Assembly: GCA_029547805.1 (NCBI GenBank)
Contig: JAKPOP010000014.1
Coordinates: forward strand, 124,001-188,000
DNA: 64,000 nt
Reading direction: 5' to 3'
Origin: Deltaproteobacteria bacterium
GTDB lineage: Bacteria > Myxococcota_A > UBA9042 > DTJE01
The notes below the pieces were generated by a model. That model saw only the letters and a list, made by a program, of their open reading frames with translations, did not search any database and was not told where the DNA came from. Numbering within the stretch: position 1 is the first letter of the stretch; each line of letters begins with the position of its first letter. The position numbers were made by a program, and so were the translations under genes. Shown here piece by piece: positions 16,917 through 25,500 of the stretch.

Positions 16917-18824
16917 ATGTGCGGCATCGCCGGTTTCGTGAATCCCGCGGGGCCCTCCCCTGCCGATCCGCGAATCCTCTCCCGGATGGTCCGATCCCTG
17001 GCCCACCGGGGCCCGGACGACGAGGGGACCTGGGCGGGAGAGGGGGCCTTCCTGGGTCACCGGCGCCTCTCGGTGATCGACCTGCAGGGGGGACACCAGC
17101 CGATGACCGGCGAGGATGGCCGGGTCGTGGTGGTCTTCAACGGGGAGATCTACAACCACCGGGTCCTCCGGGAGGACCTGGAACGCAAGGGACACACCTT
17201 CCGGACCCGGGCCGACACCGAGGTGCTGGTCCACGGCTGGGAGGAGGAGGGACACGCCTTCTGGCAGCGCCTCCAGGGGATGTTCGCTCTGGCGCTGTGG
17301 GACTCCCGGACCCGGACCCTGGTCCTGGTCCGGGACCGGATGGGCAAGAAGCCCCTCTACCATGGGGTCTTCGGTCGGGAGGTGGTCTTCGGTTCGGAAC
17401 TGCGGGCGATGATGGCCCATCCCGCCGTGCCCCGGGAGGTGGACCCGGAGGCCCTCTGGCGCCTGCTGGTGATGGAGTCCGTGCCGGCCCCTCGGTCGAT
17501 CCTCCGGGGGGTCCGGAAGGTGCTCCCCGGGGGCGTGGTGGAGTGGCAGGACGGCCAGGTCCGGGAGTGGCTCTGGTATTCCTTGAGGCCGAGCGTCGTG
17601 GGGGAGGCCGGGCCCCGGAGCGAGGGAGAGGCCGTCGCCCGGATCGAGGCGACGCTCCTGGAGGCCGTGGGGGACCGGCTGGAGGCGGAGGTGCCCCTGG
17701 GGGTGTTCCTGTCCGGGGGACTGGACTCGACGGCGGTTCTCTGGGCCCTGACGCGTCTGCGGGACCCCGGGACCGTGGACACCTATACGATCGGCTTCGA
17801 GGACCCCTCCTACGACGAGTCGGCCCCTGCCCGGGAGGTCGCCCGGTTCCTCGGGACACGCCATCACGAGGAGGTCCTGGGGCCTCGGGTCGCGACGGAC
17901 CTGGTGCGTCGTGTGGCGGACCTGGCCGACGAGCCCCTGGCAGACCCCTCCCTGGTCCCGACGCACCTCCTGTCCCGGTTCGCCCGGAGGTCCGTGACCG
18001 TCGCCCTGAGCGGCGACGGGGGCGACGAGTTGTTCTACGGCTATCCGACCTTCCTCGTGGACGCCCTGGCCCGGAGGGTGGTCCAGTGGGCCCCCCGGAG
18101 GTTGTGGCAGCAATGGTTGCCTCGGTGGGTCGATGGGCTCCCGGTGTCCGATCGGGACATGAGTCTGGACTTCCGTCTTCGGAGGTTGTTGCGGGGGCTT
18201 CCCTTCTCGGCGGCCCGCCGCCACTTCGCCTGGGTCGGGGGCTTCTTGCCCGGGGAGGCCTGGAGGGTCCTCTCGCCGGAGGTCCGATCGGCGGTGCCGG
18301 ACCCCGAGGGGAACCCCTTTCCCGAGGTGGACTTCTGGCATGAGACCTGCGGATCGGGGCAGGACCTGCGGACCATCGCCTGTCTCTATGCCCGTCTCTA
18401 CCTGGGAGACGGGGTCCTCACGAAGGTGGATCGGGCCTCGATGGCCGTGGGCCTGGAGGTTCGGAGTCCCCTCCTGGACACCCGGATGGTGGAACTGGCC
18501 TTCACGATGCCGCCGGAGTGGAGCCTGCGGGGAGGCACGACGAAGCGCCTGCTGCGGCGGTTGCTGGCCGGTCGGGTGCCCCGGTCGATCCTCCGGCGTC
18601 CCAAGAAGGGATTCGGGATCCCCCTGTCCCGGTGGCTCCGGGAGGACCTGCGTCCCCTCGTGGAGGAGCACCTGTCCGGGGACCGGTTGCGCCGGGAGGG
18701 GTTCTTCGACCCCGAGGCGGTCCGGGGGATCGTGGAGGCCCACCTGGCCGGACGGCGCAATCACCGGAAGGAGATCTACCCGTTGCTGGTGTTCCAGTTG
18801 TGGCTGTCTCGGCATCTGCTCTAG
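16917..18824 (+). CDS. asnB: asparagine synthase (glutamine-hydrolysing)
   Basis: A 635-residue AsnB-type amidotransferase. The ATG is followed at once by Cys2 (MCGIAGFVN), the nucleophile of the class-II glutaminase domain (about 2-200, with AHRGPDDEG and GHRRLSVIDL). The synthetase domain has the ATP pyrophosphatase P-loop FLSGGLDSTAVLWAL (near 260), SGDGGDELFYGYP and KVDRASMAVGLEVRSPLLD. It makes asparagine from aspartate, glutamine and ATP, or amidates a related acid; AsnB paralogues in polysaccharide clusters often act on a sugar acid or peptide. Its position straight after the GT2 gene leaves that option open. The stop TAG shares bases with the stop of the convergent map gene. Confidence 0.92.
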   Translation: MCGIAGFVNPAGPSPADPRILSRMVRSLAHRGPDDEGTWAGEGAFLGHRRLSVIDLQGGHQPMTGEDGRVVVVFNGEIYNHRVLREDLERKGHTFRTRADTEVLVHGWEEEGHAFWQRLQGMFALALWDSRTRTLVLVRDRMGKKPLYHGVFGREVVFGSELRAMMAHPAVPREVDPEALWRLLVMESVPAPRSILRGVRKVLPGGVVEWQDGQVREWLWYSLRPSVVGEAGPRSEGEAVARIEATLLEAVGDRLEAEVPLGVFLSGGLDSTAVLWALTRLRDPGTVDTYTIGFEDPSYDESAPAREVARFLGTRHHEEVLGPRVATDLVRRVADLADEPLADPSLVPTHLLSRFARRSVTVALSGDGGDELFYGYPTFLVDALARRVVQWAPRRLWQQWLPRWVDGLPVSDRDMSLDFRLRRLLRGLPFSAARRHFAWVGGFLPGEAWRVLSPEVRSAVPDPEGNPFPEVDFWHETCGSGQDLRTIACLYARLYLGDGVLTKVDRASMAVGLEVRSPLLDTRMVELAFTMPPEWSLRGGTTKRLLRRLLAGRVPRSILRRPKKGFGIPLSRWLREDLRPLVEEHLSGDRLRREGFFDPEAVRGIVEAHLAGRRNHRKEIYPLLVFQLWLSRHLL

Positions 18825-19669
18825 CGGCCGGGTGGGGTCGGGGGCGTCGAGCTCCCTGGCGGGACCGGGAAGGTCCCGACAGGCGCCTGGGTCGGCGGCA
18901 GGCGCCAGGGGGTCAGGACCTCGCAGCCGTCGGTGGTCACCAGCAACGTGTACTCGAAATGGGCGGCAGGTTTCCGGTCCCGGGTCACCACGGTCCAGCC
19001 GTCCTTCTGGACCCGGACCTCGGGGTTTCCCAGGGTGAACATCGGCTCGACGGCCAGCGTCATGCCGGGTCGGAGCACCGGTCCGGTCCCGGGGCTGCCG
19101 TAGTTCGGGATCGGCGGGTCCTCGTGGAGGGACCGGCCGACCCCGTGGCCGCAGAACTCCCGGACCACGCCGAGGCCCTCGGCCATCGCCCACTGCTGCA
19201 CGGCGAAGGAGACGTCCCCGAGGCGGGCCCCGGGGCGGGCCTTGGCGACGGCCTCTTCGAGGGACCGTCGGGTGGTCCGGACCAGACGGGAGATCTCGGG
19301 CGAGGGTTCTCCGGCGACCACCGAGAGGGCGGCGTCGGCAATCCATCCCTTCCAGGTGACTCCACAGTCGATGCTCACCAGGTCTCCATCCTGCAGGACC
19401 CGGGGACCGGGGATGCCGTGGATCACCTCCTCGTTGATGCTGATGCAGGTCGCCGCAGGATAGGGCGGGGCATGGGACACCATGCCCGGCTGGCCCCGGA
19501 AGGTGGGGGAGCAGTTGGCTTCGCGGATGCGGCGATCCGCCAGGGCCTCCAGTTCGCCGGTGGTGATGCCCGGGCGGACCTCCTGGGCCAGTTCGGTCAG
19601 GAGGTCCGCCAGGATCCTTCCCGCGACGCGCATCAAGGCGATCTCGGGTTCGGTCTTCAGGATGATCAT
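18821..19669 (-). CDS. map: methionine aminopeptidase, type I
   Basis: Removes the initiator Met from new proteins using two metal ions. The pita-bread fold is evident: VSIDCGVTWKGWIADAA with the metal Asp residues, GHGVGRSLHEDPPIPNYG with the metal His, LAVEPMFTLG with the metal Glu, and TLLVTTDGCEVLTPW with the last Glu. At 282 residues it is slightly longer than Escherichia coli Map because of a Pro-rich C-terminal tail. ATG 19669 is preceded by a GGGGAG ribosome site. A promoter of the TTGnnn-17-TAnnnT type lies upstream. The gene converges on asnB: CTAG at 18821-18824 supplies a stop codon to each strand. Confidence 0.95.
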   Translation of the reverse strand: MIILKTEPEIALMRVAGRILADLLTELAQEVRPGITTGELEALADRRIREANCSPTFRGQPGMVSHAPPYPAATCISINEEVIHGIPGPRVLQDGDLVSIDCGVTWKGWIADAALSVVAGEPSPEISRLVRTTRRSLEEAVAKARPGARLGDVSFAVQQWAMAEGLGVVREFCGHGVGRSLHEDPPIPNYGSPGTGPVLRPGMTLAVEPMFTLGNPEVRVQKDGWTVVTRDRKPAAHFEYTLLVTTDGCEVLTPWRLPPTQAPVGTFPVPPGSSTPPTPPGR

Positions 19670-19696
19670 CGAGGCTCCCCCGGGGTCTCGGCACAG

Positions 19697-19725
19697 ACAC
19701 TACTCCCAAGCCGCAGGCACGGCAA
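19697..19725 (-). promoter_or_regulatory. predicted map promoter
   Basis: Minus strand TTGCCG (19725-19720), 17-base spacer, TAGTGT (19702-19697). It follows the same spacing rule as the other promoters found here. Confidence 0.45.
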
Positions 19726-19835
19726 TGTCGGACCGCGTCGGGGCAGGGCCACGGCGGGTCGGAGAGGGTCGCGCTGCGGCGCTGCCCGCCACGGCGAGGA
19801 CCGGGACCGGCGGATCGGGAACCCGGCGTGGATCG

Positions 19836-20720
19836 TCAAGGGGAACTCGCGGGAGCGGTGAGCAGACGCCGGGCCTCCTCCCGGGCGGCCCGTTGCTCCG
19901 GTTCCCCGTCGGGATAGGCGTCGTCGGGGGACTCCAGGGCCGCTTCGAGGTCCTGTCGATACCGGTCCCGATCCCTCCGGGGCAGCCAGACGTTTCGGGC
20001 ACGACACAGGCGGTTCTCGGCCCATCGGGGAAACAGGCGCACGGCGGCATCGGCGTGCCGGGCCGCCAGGTCGTCGTCTCCCCCCATGATTCCAGGGGCC
20101 TGATGCAGGAAATCGGCCAGGGTCCGGTGGGGTCCCCCCTGGAAATACGTCTCGTCCAGCGAAAGGCACCGTTGCAGGAGGCGGTGGAAGCGCCGGGCAC
20201 CGGAGGCCTGTCGGAACAGGGAGAAGCCCGGGATCGTGTTGCCGTAGCAGAGGGTCGTCCAGAAGAGAATGCCCACGGCGCTCTTCTCGATGCGGTCCCG
20301 CAGGCGGTCGACGTCCTCGATGTCACGGACCGGCAGTCCCCCGGCGGCTCCGTGCCGGGCAAGGCCCTGGACCCCGTCGGCGACACAGCGGTGCCAGGCC
20401 TGCATCCGTCGTGGGGACTCCTCCGGGAGGACCCGGTCCCCCTGGAAGAATCTCAGACGAACCAGGCGTTCATGGACGATCCGGTCGGCGGGCTCGGACC
20501 GGACGGCGTCCTCGAGGGCCTCGAGGGCCCGTTCGAGGCCCCCGGGAGCCGACCGCTCCGCCCAGAGGCGTTCCAGGGCATTCCCTGCCCGCCGGGAAGG
20601 GCTCCGCCCCTCCTCCTCGCTTCGCCCGGTGCCATCGGGCCGATCGGCGCCGGCGGATGGTCCCGGAGCCGCGATCAGCAGCGCCATGATGACGAGGCAG
20701 CAGAGAATCCCGCGAGGCAT
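19836..20720 (-). CDS. TatT-like protein (TRAP transporter T-component family)
   Basis: A 294-residue secreted helical-repeat protein. Residues 1-24 form a signal peptide ending SAG-A. The C-terminal two thirds match the TatT family first described in the Treponema TatPT TRAP system: LFWTTLCYGNTI, GGPHRTLADFLHQAPGIMGGD and HADAAVRLFPRW follow the family pattern of a small residue-rich helix, a GGPHR turn and P-x-x-MGGD. TatT homologues are periplasmic TPR-like adaptors that bind a TRAP solute-binding protein. No TRAP permease is in the window, and the only TRAP-type binding domain is the one fused to the channel at 10242-12890. The stand-alone TatT families of Myxococcota and Acidobacteria are common and mostly uncharacterised. 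Confidence 0.7.
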   Translation of the reverse strand: MPRGILCCLVIMALLIAAPGPSAGADRPDGTGRSEEEGRSPSRRAGNALERLWAERSAPGGLERALEALEDAVRSEPADRIVHERLVRLRFFQGDRVLPEESPRRMQAWHRCVADGVQGLARHGAAGGLPVRDIEDVDRLRDRIEKSAVGILFWTTLCYGNTIPGFSLFRQASGARRFHRLLQRCLSLDETYFQGGPHRTLADFLHQAPGIMGGDDDLAARHADAAVRLFPRWAENRLCRARNVWLPRRDRDRYRQDLEAALESPDDAYPDGEPEQRAAREEARRLLTAPASSP

Positions 20721-20746
20721 CTCGGCCCCCGAGTCGATGCGCGACG

Positions 20747-20752
20747 ATTGTA
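20747..20752 (-). promoter_or_regulatory. possible -10 box of the TatT-like gene
   Basis: Minus strand TACAAT, five of six bases of the consensus, 26 bases before ATG 20720. No convincing -35. Confidence 0.3.
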
Positions 20753-20792
20753 GCGACCCGGGGAGGAGGGGGCCACGGTTCGGATTCCAGGG

Positions 20793-21815
20793 TCAGAACC
20801 AGCGGAAGATCCGCAGGGCGACCACCGATGCGATCCAGCCCCCGGCCGCCAGGGCGACCAGGGGACCGGCCACCGATCCCAGGCCTGCGCCCTCGTTGAT
20901 CACCGCCCGGAGGCCGTCGTTGAGGAGGGTCAGGGGCAGGACCCCGATGACCGGCTGCAGGAAGTCCGGAAAGCGGCTGGCGCTGAAGAAGACGCCCGAC
21001 AGGACGAACATCGGCAGCATGATCAGGTTCATCAGGCCGGCCACGGTCTCGGTGGACCGGGTCCGGGAGGCGGCCAGCAGCCCCAGGCCGCCAAAGGCCA
21101 TGGCCCCGGTGGCGGCCAGGAGGACCAGCGCGGCCCAGGACCCCTGGACCTCGAGGCCGAAGACGGCCATCGCAAAGGCCAGGATCACCGCCACCTCGGT
21201 CCCCAGGAACAGCAGGCGGGCCAGGAAGAACGACACCAGGAAGTCGCCCCGTCGCATCGGGGTGGCGGCCAGCCGTTTCAACAGTTTCCGCTTCCGGGCC
21301 TCGACCAGGGCATACCCGATGCCCCACATCGACCCCGACAGGATGTTCATGCCGATCAGGCCCGGGACCAGGAAGTCGATGTATCGGGCACCCGGGGCCT
21401 CGATGGGAGCGTCCTGGACCGGGAGCAGGGGTTCCGAGGAGGCCTCCCGCAGGTGCTGGAGGACCCGGCAACGGGTCGCCGGCGCCTCCGGGTCCCGGGG
21501 GTCGTAGGTGAGCACCAGGTCGCGGGTTCCCGAGACCGCCATCGTCACGCGGGCACCCAGGAACCGCCGCCGCGTCTCCTCCTCCGAAAGGGCCTCGACC
21601 CGGATGCCCGGGTCGGCTTGGAGGGCGTCGATGCGCCGTTGCTGGTCCGGCCCCGGCCAGACGGCGACGACCACCTGCTTCGGGTCCGGGTTCTGAAAGG
21701 CCATTCCCAGGGCGAGGGTCAGCAGGGTCGGAAAGCCGTAGGTCCAGAAGAGGGCCGACGGCTCCCGGAAGAACTCCCGCAGACGCGCGAGGATCAGTTG
21801 TCCAAGGGGATTCAT
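20793..21815 (-). CDS. ABC-2 type transporter permease
   Basis: A 340-residue inner-membrane permease of the ABC-2 exporter class. One N-terminal helix (about 22-42) is followed by a periplasmic domain of about 120 residues (starting QNPDPKQVVVAVWPG), then five membrane helices from about 165, with the typical DFLVPGLIGMNILSG entry and GVLPLTLLNDGLR near the end. This DrrB/YadH-like topology with a large first loop is usual for lipid, drug or heme exporters. Its start overlaps the stop of the ATPase gene as ATGA (21812-21815), so the pair is translationally coupled. No substrate can be inferred. Confidence 0.85.
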   Translation of the reverse strand: MNPLGQLILARLREFFREPSALFWTYGFPTLLTLALGMAFQNPDPKQVVVAVWPGPDQQRRIDALQADPGIRVEALSEEETRRRFLGARVTMAVSGTRDLVLTYDPRDPEAPATRCRVLQHLREASSEPLLPVQDAPIEAPGARYIDFLVPGLIGMNILSGSMWGIGYALVEARKRKLLKRLAATPMRRGDFLVSFFLARLLFLGTEVAVILAFAMAVFGLEVQGSWAALVLLAATGAMAFGGLGLLAASRTRSTETVAGLMNLIMLPMFVLSGVFFSASRFPDFLQPVIGVLPLTLLNDGLRAVINEGAGLGSVAGPLVALAAGGWIASVVALRIFRWF

Positions 21816-22735
21816 CCGTCGGCCTCCAGGGATCGCCCGGTCAGGCGCAGGAAGACGTCGTCGAGGGTCGCCCGGTGGATGTCCAGGGAGGCCAGGGCGG
21901 CCCCCTGGCGCTCCGCGTGTCGGATGAGTTCCGGGAGGACCTCGCTGCTGCGGTCCACCGTGAGGCGCGCCCCCCGGGGGCCTGGGAGGGCCTGATGGAC
22001 CCCGGGCACGACCGCAAATACGGCCGGGGGCAGGGGTGGATCGGTGGCCAGTTCCACCACCTCGCTGGCCCCCAGGGTGGCGACCAGTTCGGCGGGGGTC
22101 CCCTGGGCGATCACCCGGCCGTGGTCCAGGATCGCCACGCGTTGACAGAGGCGCTCGGCCTCCTCCATCGAGTGGGTGGTCAACACGCAGGTGTGTCCCC
22201 GGCGCAAGGCGTCCTCGACCACCTGCCAGAGGTCCCGGCGGGCGGTCGGGTCGAGACCGGTCGTGGGTTCGTCCAGGAACAGGATGTCCGGGTCGCCGAC
22301 CAGGGCCGTCGCCAGCGCCAGGCGTTGACGCTGGCCCCCCGACAGGCGCATCACCCAGGCGTCCCGCTTGTCCGTCAGCCCCACCTGGGCCAGGACCTCC
22401 TCGGGGTCCCTGCCCCGCCGATGAAAGGAACGAAACAGGCGGATCACCTCCAGACAGGTCAGCCGATCCGCGAGGGTCGTCTCCTGCAGGGCCACTCCCA
22501 GGCGCTCCCGGAGGTCCCCGTTGCCCTCGTCCCAGGTTCGTCCCAGGATGCGGACCTGGCCGGACGTCGGGGTCAGCAGGCCTTCGAGGATCTCCATGGT
22601 GGTCGTCTTGCCGGCCCCATTGGGTCCCAGGAGGCCGAAACACTCGCCGGGGGAGACCTCGAGGTCGATGCCGGCCACGGCGGTGACCGTTCCGTAGCGG
22701 TGCACCAGGCGGGAGACCTCGATGGCGGGGGTCAT
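21812..22735 (-). CDS. ABC transporter ATP-binding protein
   Basis: A 307-residue ATPase partner of the ABC-2 permease. Motifs in order: Walker A GPNGAGKTT, Q-loop ALQETTLADRLT, signature LSGGQRQRL, Walker B ILFLDEPTTGLDP, switch His in LTTHSMEEA, then a C-terminal extension ending THRATLDDVFLRLTGRSL as in DrrA/CcmA-like exporters. The frame extends to ATG 22774, but ATG 22735 is preceded by GGGAG at a suitable distance and leads straight into PAIEVSRLVHRYG, so it is preferred. Confidence 0.88.
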   Translation of the reverse strand: MTPAIEVSRLVHRYGTVTAVAGIDLEVSPGECFGLLGPNGAGKTTTMEILEGLLTPTSGQVRILGRTWDEGNGDLRERLGVALQETTLADRLTCLEVIRLFRSFHRRGRDPEEVLAQVGLTDKRDAWVMRLSGGQRQRLALATALVGDPDILFLDEPTTGLDPTARRDLWQVVEDALRRGHTCVLTTHSMEEAERLCQRVAILDHGRVIAQGTPAELVATLGASEVVELATDPPLPPAVFAVVPGVHQALPGPRGARLTVDRSSEVLPELIRHAERQGAALASLDIHRATLDDVFLRLTGRSLEADG

Positions 22736-23122
22736 GGACCACTCCCGGGGCGGGCCACCGGAGAGGATGGTCATGGAAGTTCGTCGGTGCCAGTGGGACC
22801 CGGAGAAGCCGGGGGAGGCCTCGGGGCAGGGCCCGGCGACGGGAGGTCGTCGTATCGTTCGGGCGGAGGCGCGGCGGGAACCGCGCGCGGTGCGACTGGC
22901 CCGACACGATCAGCACCAGGGTCCCGTTCCGGAGGTCCCCGGGGCCCTGGAAGGACCGTCGCGGGTCGGGACTCCGGGTCGGGGACAACGCGGGGAGGAG
23001 GACGGCGGAGACCTTCCCCTCTCACAGGGAGGAGGCCTTGGATTCTTTGGGGGTCCCTGCGGCCGGTTGCAAGACCCGGGGCCGAGGTGGTCCAGGTCAG
23101 GGAAGGGGACCGCCGGGGCAGG
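22736..23122. other. 387-base gap without a recognised gene
   Basis: Lies between two reverse-strand genes. Open frames here are low-complexity shadows rich in Pro, Arg and Gly. I see no RNA gene or terminator. It may hold the promoter of the ABC pair. Confidence 0.5.
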
Positions 23123-23949
23123 TCAAGGGGCTCGTTCCCACGGGAAGGGGATGACCTCGGGGAAGCGGGCCAGCAGGAGGGAGTCCCTGTCGGCGAGGTA
23201 GAGGCCGCCTTCCTGCTTGCGGTCATCGCCGATCCACTGGTGGAAGGGCGTCTGGTTCAGCAGGTTCAACAGGGCCAGCGTCTTGGTCTTCTTGGAAGGT
23301 TTCTCGGTGATCTCCCGGATGCTGTTCTGGAAGCGGGTCTCGGCCACCCAGGGGGCATGCTGGAGGTCCAGTTCCACGAAGCAGCACTGGCGGAAGACCT
23401 TGCCTGGGCGGCGCGTGGCATACCAGGCGTACTCGACCGGCGAGAGATTGCTGATGACCAGCAGTTCCAGCGGCGAGAGGACCATGTACATCCGGGGCTT
23501 CCGGGTGGCGGGTTCGGGCTGGCCGATCCGCCGGGCGATCTCCTGGGGCGGGAGGTTCTCCGGGCAATCTCCCGCGGGCAGGGCCATGACCTGGGCCAGG
23601 GGGTCCAAGGTCAGGACCTGCCCGCCGGTCTTCACCACGTGGACCTGCTGGATCGCCGAGAGGGGGTGCAGAGGAAGCCCGAGTTGGACAGGGCGGTCTT
23701 GGTCCGTTTTCCGGCGGCGATGGCCGCCAGGGCCGCCCGGGAGTCACCCTGGGCGTCCCGCCAGCCGCCCTCGTCCAGGTACCGGAAGTCCGGGGCGAGG
23801 TTGGCGATGCGAAGTTCCAGGAACAGCGACCGACCCTGGAAGTGCTTGCCGGAGCCGGGACTCAGGTGCGTTGCAAGACCTTCGATGCCCAGGCTCGTGG
23901 CCAGGACAGAACCCTGGGAAAGAATCAGGACCAGCTGGGGACTGCTCAT
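23123..23949 (-). pseudogene. unknown protein gene split by a -1 frameshift
   Basis: Two reverse reading frames join into one sensible protein of about 275 residues. The first starts at ATG 23949 with a perfect AGGAGG ribosome site (MSSPQLVLILSQGSVLATSL) and runs to a stop at 23632. From about 23675 the sequence makes sense only in the -1 frame (LHPLSAIQQVHVVKTGGQVL), which continues to 23123. Adding one C in the TTCCTCTGCAC stretch would restore a continuous GFLLHPLSAIQQ reading. The cause may be a sequencing error, a true mutation or programmed slippage; no slippery heptamer is apparent. I do not recognise the family. The C-terminal half (VLSPLELLVISNLSPVEYAWYA, FVELDLQHAPWVAETRF) looks like a structured cytoplasmic protein. 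A promoter precedes it. Confidence 0.65.
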
Positions 23950-23980
23950 CGATCCTCCTGGAAACGAGGTTCCTGCCCGA

Positions 23981-24008
23981 ATGCTAGGACGGCGGGAGAG
24001 TCCGTCAA
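23981..24008 (-). promoter_or_regulatory. predicted promoter of the frameshifted gene
   Basis: Minus strand TTGACG (24008-24003), 16-base spacer, TAGCAT (23986-23981), about 32 bases before ATG 23949. A small inverted repeat, TCCTGT-CAAA-ACAGGA at 24025-24040, lies just upstream and could be an operator. Confidence 0.5.
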
Positions 24009-24616
24009 CGGGAATCTGGTCCGATCCTGTCAAAACAGGACAGTCAGGGTCCTGATGGTGGAACCCACGGGGGAGACCGGCGTATTCCGGGAGGTCCTGG
24101 AACGAGGGAAGGGGTTGTCTCCTCGCCCGGCGCCGGGCACGGGTCGTGACGCACCCCCTTCCTCCCGCATGACCGGCGCCCCTCGGGTTGATCCCCTCCA
24201 GCGGCGCGCCCCTGCGCGCGGGCGACGATTCCGCAAGGACTGCAAGGCCCGTTCTTCTTGTGCGTGGAGGGGGAGGCCATGGGGGAATCGGAGGGTTCCT
24301 CGGGGGATCGCCGGAAGGATGGGTGCAGTGGCCGCCCGCGAGGCGGGAAGGGGATGCCAGGGCAGGGAATGCCCCGGAAGGATCCGCCTGGCAGGTCTGG
24401 CGAAGGGCCATGGGCAACGGGAGACGGGACCAGGGAAGGTCCGGACGGATGTCTCCTTGGAGCGGATGGGGCGTTCGGGATGCCGGGAACCTGGCAACGT
24501 CCGTTTCCAGGCATCCACACTCCGCCTGCCGTCGCCAGCCCGGGGAACTCGAGGGGAGTCCGGGCGGATTGAAACGCGCCGGGGGTTCTGGCAATCTTCG
24601 GCCGGCCGAGCCGAAG
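24009..24616. other. about 600-base region before parA, no recognised gene
   Basis: Open frames on both strands are rich in Arg, Gly and Pro and show no family features. In many bacteria rsmG precedes parA, but nothing like it is visible here. The parA promoter should lie in this stretch; a weak candidate is TTGAAA at 24569-24574 with a poor -10 seventeen bases later. Confidence 0.4.
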
Positions 24617-25429
24617 GTGTTTCACGTGAAACGGACGGACAGGCAGGAACCCGTTGTCATTGCCGTGGCCAACCAGAAGGGGGGCGTCGGCAAGACCACC
24701 ACGGCGGTGAATCTGGCGGCCTCCCTGGCGGTTCTGGAGGTTCCGACCTTGCTCGTGGACCTGGACCCCCAGGCGAACGCAGGGCTCGCCCTGGGACTGG
24801 ACCACCGGGAGGGACACCGGCAGGTCTACGAGGCCCTGTTGCAGGGGGTGCCGCTGGCCGACCTGGCGATGCCCACCGAGGTCCCGGGACTCCGGATCGT
24901 CCCGTCCCATCCGGATCTGGTCGCCGCCGAGGTGGACCTGGTGGAGGCCGATCGACCGGCATTGCGCCTCCGGGAGGCCCTGGCGGCCCGGGAGACCGGC
25001 GCCCGGATCGTGCTCGTGGATTGCCCGCCGGCACTGGGGTTCCTGACGCTGAACGCCCTGGCGGCGGCCCGGCACGTGCTGATCCCCGTCCAGAGCGAGT
25101 TCTATGCCCTGGAGGGCCTGACCCGACTGCTCCAGACCATCCGGCGTACCCGGGAGTCCTGGAACCCGGACCTCCGGCTGCTGGGCCTGGTGCTGACGCT
25201 GTTCGACAAGCGAAACCGCCTCTCCTTCGAGGTTGCGGACGAGGTGCAACGGAACTTCCCGACGGAGGTCTTCCAGACCCGGATCCCCCGGAATGTTCGC
25301 CTGGCAGAGAGTCCTTCCCACGGGAAGCCGGCCCTCTGGTTCGACGTCCAGTCCCCCGGGGCCCAGGCCTATCTGGCGCTGGCCGAGGAGGTCCTGGAAC
25401 GACTGGGCGGTCGTGCCCGATCGGAGTGA
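24617..25429 (+). CDS. parA: chromosome-partitioning ATPase ParA (Soj)
   Basis: A 270-residue deviant Walker-type ATPase that moves ParB-parS complexes over the nucleoid. The deviant P-loop is NQKGGVGKTTTAVNLA, followed by LLVDLDPQANAGLALGL and, later, VLVDCPPALGFLTLNAL. The start is uncertain. GTG 24617 gives VFHVKRTDRQEP, because the parS site overlaps the first codons; parA genes elsewhere also begin with this MFHVK sequence for that reason. GTG 24626 is an alternative with GAAGG seven bases upstream. The much longer upstream open frame is low-complexity and rejected. parB follows 71 bases downstream. Confidence 0.93.
   Translation: MFHVKRTDRQEPVVIAVANQKGGVGKTTTAVNLAASLAVLEVPTLLVDLDPQANAGLALGLDHREGHRQVYEALLQGVPLADLAMPTEVPGLRIVPSHPDLVAAEVDLVEADRPALRLREALAARETGARIVLVDCPPALGFLTLNALAAARHVLIPVQSEFYALEGLTRLLQTIRRTRESWNPDLRLLGLVLTLFDKRNRLSFEVADEVQRNFPTEVFQTRIPRNVRLAESPSHGKPALWFDVQSPGAQAYLALAEEVLERLGGRARSE
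24618..24633. other. parS: parS centromere site
   Basis: TGTTTCACGTGAAACG matches the bacterial consensus TGTTNCACGTGAAACA at all positions but the last. It overlaps the start of parA, so ParB bound here could also repress parA-parB. This is the only full match I found in the window. Confidence 0.9.
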
Positions 25430-25500
25430 GGAGAAACCCGGTCTCGAGTGCCGCCCGGGTGGGTCGATGCCGGGGTCGGAAGGGCACAGGAGGAAGCGAG

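Noticed and set aside
24025-24040. TCCTGT-CAAA-ACAGGA hairpin as a terminator
   Set aside because: No T-run follows and it sits upstream of a promoter; an operator is more likely, so it is only mentioned there.
24030-24518. Minus-strand open frame before parA
   Set aside because: Composition is Arg/Pro-rich with no motif, and it has no start context; probably a GC-driven shadow.
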